Part shown: positions 1 through 6,161 of the stretch, piece by piece
Numbering within the stretch: position 1 is the first letter of the stretch
Layout of the letters: each line of letters begins with the position of its first letter
Source of the DNA: an uncultured Actinomycetospora sp.
Lineage (GTDB): Bacteria; Actinomycetota; Actinomycetes; Mycobacteriales; Pseudonocardiaceae
Direction: 5' to 3'
Assembly: GCA_902805495.1 (NCBI GenBank)
Contig: CADCTH010000354.1
Span: 1 to 10,365 of the forward strand
Length of the DNA: 10,365 nucleotides
The notes under the pieces: model-generated
The model's database searches: none
The model's input: the letters and a program-made list of their open reading frames with translations, nothing else
What the model was told of the DNA's origin: nothing
Made by a program: the position numbers and the translations under genes

Positions 1-1162
1 CCTCCAGCGTCGCGGCGTGGGGGAGCGTGAGGATGCGGAAGTGGTCGGGCGTGGGCCAGTTGAAGCCCGTGCCCTGCACGACCTGGATCTTCTCCTCGCG
101 CAGCAGGTCGAGCACGAACCGCTCGTCGTCGTGGATCGGGTAGACGTCGGGGTCGAGGCGCGGGAAGGCGTAGAGCGCGCCGCGCGGCTGCACGCACGAG
201 ACCCCGGGGATCGCGTTGAGGGCCTTCCACGCGGTGTCGCGCTGCTCGCGCAGGCGCCCGCCGGGCGCGGTCAGCTCGTGGATCGTCTGCCGCCCGCCGA
301 GCGCGGCCTGGATGGCGTACTGCGCGGGCGTGTTCGCGCACAGGCGCATCGAGGCCAGCATCGCCAGGCCCTCGAGGTAGTCGCGGGCGTGCTGGCGCGG
401 GCCGGTGACCACCAGCCAGCCGGAGCGGAACCCCGCGACGCGGTGGGTCTTCGACAGCCCGCAGAACGTCAGCACGACGAGGTCCTCGGCCAGCGAGGCG
501 ATGTCGTGGTGCACGGCGTCGTCGTAGAGCACCTGGTCGTAGATCTCGTCCGCCATGACCATCAGCCCGTGCCGGCGGGCGAGGTCGAGCAGGCCCTCGA
601 GGACCTCCTTCGAGTACACCGCGCCCGTCGGGTTGTTCGGGTTGATGATCACGAGCGCCTTGGTGCGGTCGGTGATCTTGGCGGCGACGTCGTCGAGGTC
701 GGGGAACCAGTCGGCCTGCTCGTCGCAGCGGTAGTGCACGGCGTGGCCGCCGGCGAGCGTCGCGACCGCGGTCCACAGGGGATAGTCCGGCGTCGGCACG
801 AGCACCTCGTCGCCGTCCTCGACGAGCGCCTGGACGGCCATGGAGATCAGCTCGGAGACGCCGTTGCCGAGGAACACCTCGTCGACGTCCACGTCGAGCC
901 CGCGCGCCTGGTAGCGCTGGGCCACCGCGCGGCGCGCCGGCAGCACCCCGCGGGAGTCGGTGTAGCCGTGCGCCTGGGGGAGCATCCGGATCATGTCCTG
1001 GACGATCTCCTCGGGCGCCTCGAAGTCGAACAGCGCGGGGTTGCCCGTGTTGAGGCGCAGGACGCTGTGCCCCGCCTCCTCGAGCAGGTTCGCCTGCTCG
1101 ACCACCGGGCCGCGGATCTCGTAACAGACGTCGCGCAGCTTGTTCGACTGCCGGAACTCCAT
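1..1162 (-). CDS. alaA: AlaA/AspC-type PLP-dependent alanine (aspartate) aminotransferase, C-terminus cut by window edge
   Basis: Fold-type I pyridoxal-phosphate aminotransferase, expected to transfer the amino group between alanine (or a related amino acid) and 2-oxoglutarate in the cytoplasm. 387 residues are visible. The AlaA family is about 405 residues, so roughly 20 C-terminal residues lie beyond position 1. The N-terminus (SNKLRDVCYEIRGPV) and internal blocks closely follow E. coli AlaA as I recall it: LGNGVSELI, TPDYPLW, the substrate/cofactor block NPNNPTG near residues 174-180, ADEIYD near 204-209, and LTFCGLSKTHRVAGFR containing the Schiff-base lysine K238. The ATG at 1162 has a GAGAGG ribosome site (1170-1175) 7 nt upstream. 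The gene is divergent from the RibD/DHFR-like gene. The mycobacterial homologue is usually called AspC, so exact substrate preference is uncertain; the family assignment is firm. Confidence 0.88.
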   Translation of the reverse strand, partial: MEFRQSNKLRDVCYEIRGPVVEQANLLEEAGHSVLRLNTGNPALFDFEAPEEIVQDMIRMLPQAHGYTDSRGVLPARRAVAQRYQARGLDVDVDEVFLGNGVSELISMAVQALVEDGDEVLVPTPDYPLWTAVATLAGGHAVHYRCDEQADWFPDLDDVAAKITDRTKALVIINPNNPTGAVYSKEVLEGLLDLARRHGLMVMADEIYDQVLYDDAVHHDIASLAEDLVVLTFCGLSKTHRVAGFRSGWLVVTGPRQHARDYLEGLAMLASMRLCANTPAQYAIQAALGGRQTIHELTAPGGRLREQRDTAWKALNAIPGVSCVQPRGALYAFPRLDPDVYPIHDDERFVLDLLREEKIQVVQGTGFNWPTPDHFRILTLPHAATLE

Positions 1163-1187
1163 GGACTGACCTCTCGCACCCGGGCGC

Positions 1188-1203
1188 GGCACGGCACCGT
1201 GCC
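1188..1203. repeat. Inverted repeat GGCACGG-CA-CCGTGCC in the aminotransferase leader
   Basis: Perfect 7-bp arms separated by CA, lying 26 bp upstream of the aminotransferase ATG. It could be an operator, or a small hairpin in the 5' leader of that gene. No clear -10/-35 pair for the minus-strand aminotransferase was found around it. Its role is not known. Confidence 0.5.
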
Positions 1204-1251
1204 CGTGCCCGGTCTACCAAACGGGGTGCGCGGCGCGGGCCACGCCCTTCC

Positions 1252-1267
1252 TCAACCTGATGGTTGA
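1252..1267. promoter_or_regulatory. Candidate operator: dyad TCAACC-TGAT-GGTTGA
   Basis: A perfect inverted repeat with 6-bp arms and a 4-bp centre. Its right half overlaps the -35 hexamer of the downstream plus-strand promoter, so a bound dimer would be expected to block RNA polymerase. The size and symmetry suit a small winged-helix repressor (ArsR, MarR or PadR type); the protein that binds is not identifiable here. It is AT-richer than its surroundings, which makes chance less likely. Confidence 0.6.
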
Positions 1268-1292
1268 ACATCTGGTCCCACAGCGATACCGT
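1264..1292 (+). promoter_or_regulatory. Sigma-70-type promoter of the RibD/DHFR-like gene
   Basis: TTGAAC at 1264-1269 and TACCGT at 1287-1292 are separated by 17 bp. This fits an actinobacterial housekeeping-type promoter (TTGAnn, TAnnnT). The predicted start of transcription is near 1299, leaving a leader of about 24 nt that holds the GGGGAG ribosome site at 1311-1316, 6 nt before ATG 1323. This arrangement is the main reason for choosing 1323 as the translation start. Confidence 0.6.
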
Positions 1293-1322
1293 CGTGTCCT
1301 GCCGAGGGACGGGGAGACGGTC

Positions 1323-1916
1323 ATGGCCGTGGTGCTGGTGGCGACGATGTCGCTCGACGGGTTCATCGCCCGCCCCGACGACGCGGTGGGTCCTCTCTTC
1401 GACTGGTTCACCGCCGGGGACGTCGACGTGCACGCCGGCGACGAGCAGCGTCCCTTCCGGACGGGCGTGGAGAGCGCGACCTGGATGCGCGAGCAGTGGG
1501 GACGCATCCGGTCCGGGGTGATCGGCCGCCACCTCTTCGACCACACCGACGGCTGGGACGGCCGCCCCCCGGCGGGCGAGCACGTCGTGGTCCTCACCCA
1601 CACCGTGCCGACCGACTGGGCCCACTACGGCACCGCGCCGTTCACGTTCGTCACCGAGGGGGTCGAGGCCGCGGTGGCGACGGCCCGCGAGCTCGCCGGC
1701 GACGCGGACGTCTCGGTCACGGCGGGCGACGTCGGTGGGCAGGCGCTCGCGGCCGGGCTGGTCGACGAGGTCGAGATCTCGCTGGCGCCCGTCGTGCTGG
1801 GTCGCGGCAAGCGCTTCTTCGGCGAGGACGCCCCGGAGACCGTGCTCGAGGACCCGTACCTCGTCGTGCCCGGCCGGCGGGTCACGCACCTGCGCTACCG
1901 CGTCCGGCGGTCCTGA
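1323..1916 (+). CDS. Dihydrofolate reductase/RibD C-terminal-fold family protein
   Basis: 197-residue cytoplasmic protein of the RibD_C/DHFR-like fold (bacterial bifunctional deaminase-reductase C-terminal domain), which normally binds NADPH. The N-terminus AVVLVATMSLDGFIA is the hallmark first strand and loop of the family. Further support comes from a central GGQ turn (DVGGQALAAGLVDE) and the following strand VEISLAPVVLGRGKRFF. It is shorter than true RibD and lacks the deaminase domain; many such stand-alone proteins exist and their substrates are mostly unknown. An earlier in-frame ATG at 1260 is rejected because it lies within the promoter, while 1323 has GGGGAG upstream. The 3' end overlaps the convergent hydrolase gene by 22 bp. 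Regulation by a repressor at the 1252-1267 dyad is inferred. Not the folA housekeeping enzyme. Confidence 0.82.
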   Translation: MAVVLVATMSLDGFIARPDDAVGPLFDWFTAGDVDVHAGDEQRPFRTGVESATWMREQWGRIRSGVIGRHLFDHTDGWDGRPPAGEHVVVLTHTVPTDWAHYGTAPFTFVTEGVEAAVATARELAGDADVSVTAGDVGGQALAAGLVDEVEISLAPVVLGRGKRFFGEDAPETVLEDPYLVVPGRRVTHLRYRVRRS

Positions 1917-2695
1917 GGCAGCGTGATCTCCCCGGGCGCGCCGAAGCGGGCCCAGTCGTCGGGGTCGTGGGTCACCCACACCACGGCGTCGTGGGTGTGC
2001 GCGAGCCCGACGAGGCGCTGCAGCGAGGCCAGGGCGTCGCGGCGCACGGTGTCGGCGGCCATCGGCGCCGGGTGCTCGAGCGCCTCGTGCAGGTGCGCGG
2101 TGTCGCCGGCGAGCAGCACGCTGCGGTCCGGGAGCCGGACGAGCAGGCTCGTGGTGCCCGGCGTGTGCCCGGGCATCGCGAGCATCACCACGGCGGCGTC
2201 CCCGAACAGGTCGAGGTCGCCGTCGACGACGAGCCCGTCGGCGTCGCGCACCGGGTCGAGGTCCTCGGCACGGGCCAGGGCGACGATGTCGGGGTCGGCG
2301 CCGTCCACCGCGCCCCGGTCGCCCGCACCGAGCAGGAAGGTCGCCTGCGGCACGTGGCGCAGCCCGCCGGTGTGGTCGAAGTGCACGTGGGACACGACGA
2401 CGTGGGTGATCGCGCCGGGGTGGACGCCGATCGCGGCGAGCTGGTGGTCGAGGCGCTGCGCGGGGGTCATCCGCACCCTCGCGCCGAGCTCGCCGTAGGT
2501 GCCCACCGGGTCGTCGGCGGCCTCCGGCGCGAGCCCGGTGTCGAGCAGCACCAGCCCCTCGTCGTGCTCGACGAGGAAGCTCGGGACGACGAGCTCGACG
2601 GGTCCGGGCGCGGCACCGTCGAGCATGTCGGCACGGTCGAGCGTCAGCCGCGCGCCGTCGAGGGCCCAGAGGCGGCGGGCGGTTCCGGTGCTCAC
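1895..2695 (-). CDS. Metallo-beta-lactamase-fold hydrolase, N-acyl-homoserine-lactonase-like
   Basis: 266-residue single-domain MBL-fold protein. All expected di-metal ligands are visible: HxHxDH as H103-V-H105-F-D107-H108, then H177 (MPGHTPG), D198 (LAGDTAH) and H243 (VTHDPDDW). This order and spacing resemble the AHL-lactonase (AiiA/AttM) branch, whose members open lactone rings, rather than glyoxalase II or beta-lactamases. Actual lactone cleavage is an inference; other ester or lactone substrates are possible. No signal peptide is evident, so it is probably cytoplasmic. The start is GTG 2695 with no convincing ribosome site, and no in-frame start lies upstream, so leaderless translation is possible. 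Its stop lies inside the 3' end of the convergent RibD/DHFR-like gene. Only 23 bp separate its start from the divergent nitroreductase. Confidence 0.85.
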   Translation of the reverse strand: MSTGTARRLWALDGARLTLDRADMLDGAAPGPVELVVPSFLVEHDEGLVLLDTGLAPEAADDPVGTYGELGARVRMTPAQRLDHQLAAIGVHPGAITHVVVSHVHFDHTGGLRHVPQATFLLGAGDRGAVDGADPDIVALARAEDLDPVRDADGLVVDGDLDLFGDAAVVMLAMPGHTPGTTSLLVRLPDRSVLLAGDTAHLHEALEHPAPMAADTVRRDALASLQRLVGLAHTHDAVVWVTHDPDDWARFGAPGEITLPQDRRTR

Positions 2696-2718
2696 GGTGC
2701 CCGGGTACCCCGGGGCCC
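2696..2718. promoter_or_regulatory. 23-bp head-to-head intergenic gap with palindrome GGGTACCC
   Basis: The GTG of the minus-strand hydrolase and the ATG of the plus-strand nitroreductase are separated by only 23 bp. GGGTACCC (2703-2710) sits almost exactly in the middle, followed by CCCCGGGG at 2709-2716. No room exists for two separate promoters between the genes, and neither start has a good Shine-Dalgarno. Either each promoter lies inside the other gene, or a shared symmetric element serves both. This is positional evidence only. Confidence 0.35.
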
Positions 2719-3441
2719 ATGAGCGATCGACTCGAGTTCTTCTTCGACCCGATCTGCCCGTTCTGCTGGGTGACCTCGCGGTGGGTCGTCGAGGTGGCGC
2801 GGCAGCGCCCGCTGGAGGTGACCTGGCGGCCGGTGTCGCTGGCGATCCTCAACGAGGAGATCAGCTACGAGGAGCGCAAGAAGGCGTCGGAGGAGTACCC
2901 CGACAGCCACGTACGCGGTCTGGAGATGCTGCGCGTGGTGCACGCCGCGCGGGAGGCGCACGGGCAGCAGGTGGTGGGCGACCTCTACACCGCGCTCGGC
3001 TCGCTGGTGTGGGACGCCGACCCGCCCGGGGGCGACGACTTCCGCGCCGTGATGCACGAGATGGCGCGCCGCCGCGACCTGCGCCCCGCGCTCGAGCGCG
3101 CCGGGCTGCCGGCCGACCTCGCCGACGCCGCCGACGACACGTCCCGCGACGACGACCTGCGCGCCGAGACCGAGGAGGCCGCGCAGCGCTGCGGCGGGGG
3201 TGTGGGCACGCCGATCCTGTCGTTCAGCCCCCCCGGCCAAGAGGGAGGTGAGCCGGGCCCGGCCCTGTTCGGGCCCGTGATCGACGCGCCGCCGGAGGGC
3301 GAGGACGCGCTGCGGCTGTGGGACGCGGTGGCGACGCTCGCGCAGTGGCGGGGGTTCGCCGAGCTCAAGCGCACGCTGCGCTCGTTCCCCGACACCCCGA
3401 TGTCGGCGAAGCTCGCGGGCACGGAGACGACCGTCCGCTGA
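2719..3441 (+). CDS. Mycothiol-dependent nitroreductase, Rv2466c family (DsbA/thioredoxin fold)
   Basis: 240-residue DsbA-fold oxidoreductase. It matches mycobacterial Rv2466c (Mrx2-type, about 207 residues) along its length: FDPICPFCWVTSRW around the active site, PVSLAILNEE near 38-47, VGTPI with the cis-proline P165, FGPVI, RLWDAVATLA and a terminal FAELKRT block. Rv2466c reduces nitro-compounds and disulfides with mycothiol. The active-site motif here is CPFC (C13/C16), where Rv2466c has CPWC. A glycine/proline-rich insertion at about 170-182 and an 18-residue C-terminal extension account for most of the extra length. No signal peptide is present, so it acts in the cytoplasm, consistent with a mycothiol role. 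The start at 2719 is fixed by homology despite a weak ribosome site (GGGGCCC). It stops 1 bp before the convergent methyltransferase stop, leaving no terminator between them. Confidence 0.88.
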   Translation: MSDRLEFFFDPICPFCWVTSRWVVEVARQRPLEVTWRPVSLAILNEEISYEERKKASEEYPDSHVRGLEMLRVVHAAREAHGQQVVGDLYTALGSLVWDADPPGGDDFRAVMHEMARRRDLRPALERAGLPADLADAADDTSRDDDLRAETEEAAQRCGGGVGTPILSFSPPGQEGGEPGPALFGPVIDAPPEGEDALRLWDAVATLAQWRGFAELKRTLRSFPDTPMSAKLAGTETTVR

Positions 3442-3442
3442 C

Positions 3443-4288
3443 TCACGGGCGCCGGGCGCGCACGATCCAGGTGGCCGATTCGTACCGGACGCCGTGCGCG
3501 ACGTGGTGCGCGACGAGGTCCGCGCGCAGGGCGGCGAGGGCGTCGTCGCGGGCGGCCGGCTCGAGGTCGTCGAGCAGGCCCGAGTTCATCCCCGCGACGT
3601 AGCCCAGCGCGTCGTCGGGGTCGGCGCCGAACACCATCGGCGCGCGGTGGCCGTCGAGGTCGACCTCGGCGAACCCGGCGCCGTCGAGCAGGGCGCGCAC
3701 GCGGTCGGGGTCGGCCAGCGACAGCATGCCCGGGCCGTCCGGCCACGGGGGGAGCTCCCGGCCGGCCGCCAGCACGGTGCGGAACGTCCGCAGCCACTCC
3801 TGGTGCTCGATGCCCCGCCAGACCAGCAGCACCATCCGCCCGCCCGGGCGCAGGGCGCGCGCGAGGTTGGCGAAGGCGGCGTCCGGGTCGGCGAAGAACA
3901 TCGTGCCGTGGCGGCTGACCACGACGTCGGTGGACGCGGCGGGGAACGGGTGCACCTGGGCGTCGGCGTGGAGGAACTCCACGGTGTCGACGCCGGCGGC
4001 CGCGGCCCGGGCGCGGGCGATCGCGAGCAGGCGCGTCGACAGGTCGATGCCGGTGACCGTGCCCGGCGCCGCGGCCGGCGCGAGGTCCAGCGTCGTGCGC
4101 CCGGCCCCGCACCCGACGTCGAGCACGGTCTCGCCCGCCGTCACCGCGGCGGCGTCGAGGAACGCGGTGCCGTGCGCCGCGCCCACGGTCTCGAAGCGGT
4201 CGATGTGGTCGGCCCAGAACGCGCCGGTGTCGCCGTCCCACGCGTCGCGCTGGGCCTCGTTGCCCGCGCCGACGTCCGGCGCGCTCAC
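3443..4288 (-). CDS. Class I SAM-dependent methyltransferase
   Basis: 281-residue Rossmann-fold methyltransferase (Methyltransf_11/25 type). Motif I is ETVLDVGCGAGRTT at about 53-66. The acidic end of strand 2 is D82 in GIDLS, which should contact the SAM ribose. LHADAQVHPFP near 106-116 and the later LRPGGRMVLLVW block are the usual strand 3 and strand 5 regions. The N-terminal NEAQRDAWDGDTGAFW and the WPDGPGMLSLADPDRVRALL segment resemble UbiE-like small-molecule methyltransferases. The acceptor is unknown. The start is GTG 4288; its GTGA overlaps the sigma-factor stop by 4 nt, so translation is almost certainly coupled and no own ribosome site is needed. It is the last gene of a three-gene operon, so it may be part of the response controlled by the upstream MerR and sigma proteins; that is inference. 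Confidence 0.88.
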   Translation of the reverse strand: MSAPDVGAGNEAQRDAWDGDTGAFWADHIDRFETVGAAHGTAFLDAAAVTAGETVLDVGCGAGRTTLDLAPAAAPGTVTGIDLSTRLLAIARARAAAAGVDTVEFLHADAQVHPFPAASTDVVVSRHGTMFFADPDAAFANLARALRPGGRMVLLVWRGIEHQEWLRTFRTVLAAGRELPPWPDGPGMLSLADPDRVRALLDGAGFAEVDLDGHRAPMVFGADPDDALGYVAGMNSGLLDDLEPAARDDALAALRADLVAHHVAHGVRYESATWIVRARRP

Positions 4289-5310
4289 GGCAGCGATGCC
4301 GGCAGCCCGAACCGCGAATGGTGCTCGGCGCCGATGAACGAGGTGACCGCGGCGATGCGGTCGCCGCGCAGGGTGAGCACGTCGATCGACCAGGCCGCGT
4401 GGGGAGCGTCGGGCGGGGCGTCCGGCGGGCGCCGGTAACTCGCCACCGCGGGCTGCCCGTTGGCGCCCACCGGCAGGTGCCGCCACGCGCCGCACGACCC
4501 GCTGGCCGGGACGGCGCGCACGAACGCGTCCACAGATCCGAGCCCGGCGTACCAGTGCGCCATCGGCGGCATCGACCACGTGACGTCCTCGGTGAGCAGG
4601 GCGACCAGCGCGTCGGCGTCGCCCCGCTCGAGCGCGCTGGAGTAGCCGGTGACGACCTCGCTCAGGCGCGCGTCGTCGATCTCGCGCAGGGTGCGCTGCT
4701 GGCTGGCCGACGGCACCTTCTCGGCCACCAGCCTGCGGGCGCGCTGCAGCGCGGAGTTCACCGACGCGGTGGAGGTGTCCATGGTCGCGGCGATCTCGGC
4801 GGCCGAGAAGCCGAGCACCTCGAACAGCACGAGCGCCGCGCGCTGGTTGCCGGGCAGGTGCTGCAGCGCGGCGACGAAGGCGAGCTCGACCGACTCGCGG
4901 CGCTCGAGGCGCGCGCCGGGCTCGTCGGGCTCGTCGGGCCAGGGTCCGAGCCAGGCGACCTCGGTGACCGGCACGTCGTCGGTGACGACCCGGTCGCTCG
5001 CCGGGCCGAGGTCGACGGGCAGCGCGCGGCGGCCGCGGGCCCGGGCGTGGTCCAGGCAGGTGCGCGTGGCCACCGTGTAGAGCCAGGTGCGCAGGGTGCT
5101 GCGCCCCTCGAAGTCCGCCAGCGCCCGCCACGCGCGCAGCAGCGCGTCCTGCAGCGCGTCGTCGGCATCGTGGGCGGACCCGAGCACGCGGTAGCAGTGC
5201 GCGTGCAGCTCGCGGCGCAGCGGCGCCACCAGCCGGCCGAAGGCCGCGTCGTCACCGGCGCGGGCGCGGGCCAGGTCCGCGGTGGGGTCGGCGGTGACGG
5301 TCTCGCTCAC
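4285..5310 (-). CDS. SigG-like ECF RNA polymerase sigma factor with SnoaL-like C-terminal domain
   Basis: 341-residue group 4 sigma factor. Region sigma-2 spans about 22-93 (RELHAHCYRVLGSAHDADDA, then LRTWLYTVATRTCLDHAR) and contacts the -10 element and core polymerase. A linker carries EVAWLGPWPDEP (117-128). Region sigma-4 spans about 140-193 (AFVAALQHLPGNQRAALVLFE, helix-turn-helix AAEIAATMDTSTASVNSALQRAR). A SnoaL/NTF2-like domain follows from about 212 to 330 (DVTWSMPPMAHWYAGL, ANGQPAVASY), ending FGLPASLP. The layout and the last motif closely follow M. tuberculosis SigG (Rv0182c), though without its N-terminal extension. ECFs of this kind usually lack a partner anti-sigma factor, and the fused C-terminal domain is thought to control activity. 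None is encoded beside it here. GTG 5310 overlaps the MerR stop by GTGA, and its own TGA overlaps the methyltransferase GTG in the same way. Confidence 0.9.
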   Translation of the reverse strand: MSETVTADPTADLARARAGDDAAFGRLVAPLRRELHAHCYRVLGSAHDADDALQDALLRAWRALADFEGRSTLRTWLYTVATRTCLDHARARGRRALPVDLGPASDRVVTDDVPVTEVAWLGPWPDEPDEPGARLERRESVELAFVAALQHLPGNQRAALVLFEVLGFSAAEIAATMDTSTASVNSALQRARRLVAEKVPSASQQRTLREIDDARLSEVVTGYSSALERGDADALVALLTEDVTWSMPPMAHWYAGLGSVDAFVRAVPASGSCGAWRHLPVGANGQPAVASYRRPPDAPPDAPHAAWSIDVLTLRGDRIAAVTSFIGAEHHSRFGLPASLP

Positions 5311-6065
5311 CGGGCCGAGTCTGCCGGACCCGCCCCGTCCGCGGGAGGACCCTGCTCGAGGGCGTCGGAGACCTCCTCGAGGAAGCCCGAGATCGCGGTC
5401 GGCATCGCCTGGCGGAACGTCGCGAGCAGCGCCTGCGCGGCCACCGGCTGCAGGGCGCCGACGACGTCGCGCACCTGCTGCTGGCGCTCGTGCGGCAGGC
5501 CTTCCTGCACGAAGTCCGACCACACGGTCCTGCGGAACAGGTCGACGAAGCTCGCGGTCACGGCGACGACGTGCGTCGACAGCTCCTCGTAGAGCGCCAC
5601 GAGGGTCTCGGGGGGCATGCCCAGCCGCACGGCCTCCGCGCCGGCCCGCACGAGGCCGGGGTTCGGCACCCGCACGCGCCCGCCGTCCACCCGCTGGAGC
5701 ACCCCGGCCCGGAACAGCGTCTCCCACCGGTCGTCGTCCACCGGCACGCCCAGCCACCCGGGCAGCTCGTCGGACGCCATGTCCAGCGCGGGCTCGGGCG
5801 CCCACGGCGCGAGCATGTGGAGGTACTGCGCGAGCGCCTCCTCCGCGGACTGGTGCGGGGTGGCGGCGACGAGCCGCTCGATGGCCGCCAGCGCGAAGCC
5901 CTGCTCCTGGAGCTGGGTGATGAGGTCGAGCCGCGTGAGGTGCTCGGGGCCGTAGTAGCCGGTGCGCCCCTGCAGGTGCGGCGGGGGCAGCAGCCCGCGC
6001 GCCGCGTGGGCGCGCACGTTGCGGATCGTCATGCCCGCTCGGCGCGCGAGCACGTCGATCGTCAT
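5307..6065 (-). CDS. MerR-family transcriptional regulator
   Basis: 252-residue regulator. The N-terminal winged helix-turn-helix is clear: TIDVLARRAGMTIRNVRAHAARGLLPPP, then a wing GRTGYYGPEHLTRLDLI and the second helix pair QEQGFALAAIERLV, all within about the first 70 residues. The remaining ~180 residues are an effector or dimerisation part I do not recognise (helical, with SDELPGWLGVPVDDDRW and repeated LF/LY segments). It has no cysteines in a metal-binding arrangement, so a metal sensor is unlikely; a hydrophobic small ligand is more plausible. The preferred start is ATG 6065, with ACGGGGC upstream. GTG 6083 (six residues longer) is an alternative, possibly leaderless, because a TAGTCT -10 lies just before it. 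It is the first gene of the operon and its TGA overlaps the sigma-factor GTG, so it probably autoregulates and controls sigma-factor expression. Confidence 0.85.
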   Translation of the reverse strand: MTIDVLARRAGMTIRNVRAHAARGLLPPPHLQGRTGYYGPEHLTRLDLITQLQEQGFALAAIERLVAATPHQSAEEALAQYLHMLAPWAPEPALDMASDELPGWLGVPVDDDRWETLFRAGVLQRVDGGRVRVPNPGLVRAGAEAVRLGMPPETLVALYEELSTHVVAVTASFVDLFRRTVWSDFVQEGLPHERQQQVRDVVGALQPVAAQALLATFRQAMPTAISGFLEEVSDALEQGPPADGAGPADSAR

Positions 6066-6091
6066 CGCGCGCCCCGTGTCCACGGGGTGCC

Positions 6092-6097
6092 AGACTA
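6092..6097 (-). promoter_or_regulatory. Putative -10 element (TAGTCT) of the MerR-sigma-methyltransferase operon
   Basis: Read on the minus strand, TAGTCT matches TAnnnT and would start transcription near 6085, about 20 nt upstream of ATG 6065 or almost on the alternative GTG 6083. No good -35 is found at 17-19 bp. That is common for activator-dependent promoters but also weakens the call. The GTGTCA/TGACAC dyad starts 14 bp upstream of the element. Confidence 0.4.
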
Positions 6098-6110
6098 GTC
6101 CGCATGCCTT

Positions 6111-6137
6111 GTGTCACGCCCGGGCGACATATGACAC
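6111..6137. promoter_or_regulatory. Candidate operator: dyad GTGTCA-N15-TGACAC
   Basis: A perfect 6-bp inverted repeat with a 15-bp centre that itself contains the 10-bp palindrome CGCCCGGGCG (6117-6126). It lies where the -35 region and upstream part of the minus-strand operon promoter should be. That is a typical place for autoregulation by the MerR protein encoded next to it. Which protein binds is inferred from position only. Confidence 0.5.
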
Positions 6138-6147
6138 CTGCTCGTGT

Positions 6148-6161
6148 TTCATCCGGATGAA
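6148..6161. promoter_or_regulatory. 14-bp perfect palindrome TTCATCCGGATGAA, likely operator
   Basis: The sequence is its own reverse complement over 14 bp, in the AT-richer centre of the divergent region. It lies about 27 bp upstream of the -35 of the desaturase operon and about 50 bp upstream of the -10 of the MerR operon. It suits a dimeric TetR- or GntR-type regulator; a lipid-responsive TetR for the desaturase operon is a reasonable guess but is not shown by the sequence. Confidence 0.55.

Noticed and set aside
17..1267. 416-residue plus-strand open frame opposite the aminotransferase
   Set aside because: It is an antisense shadow: the composition is Arg/Val/Glu/Asp/His-rich with no domain, and the opposite strand encodes an unmistakable AlaA homologue.
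1260..1322. Upstream ATG 1260 as start of the RibD/DHFR-like gene
   Set aside because: It lies in the operator dyad and promoter, has no ribosome site, and the added 21 residues are not part of the conserved fold.
1496..2722. 408-residue plus-strand frame spanning the RibD/DHFR-like and hydrolase genes
   Set aside because: It has Arg/Gly/Pro-rich low-complexity composition and crosses two recognisable genes on different strands; it comes from high GC.
3443..5131. 562-residue minus-strand frame extending the methyltransferase upstream
   Set aside because: The extra N-terminal part is an out-of-frame reading of the sigma factor. Homology and the GTGA overlap fix the start at 4288.
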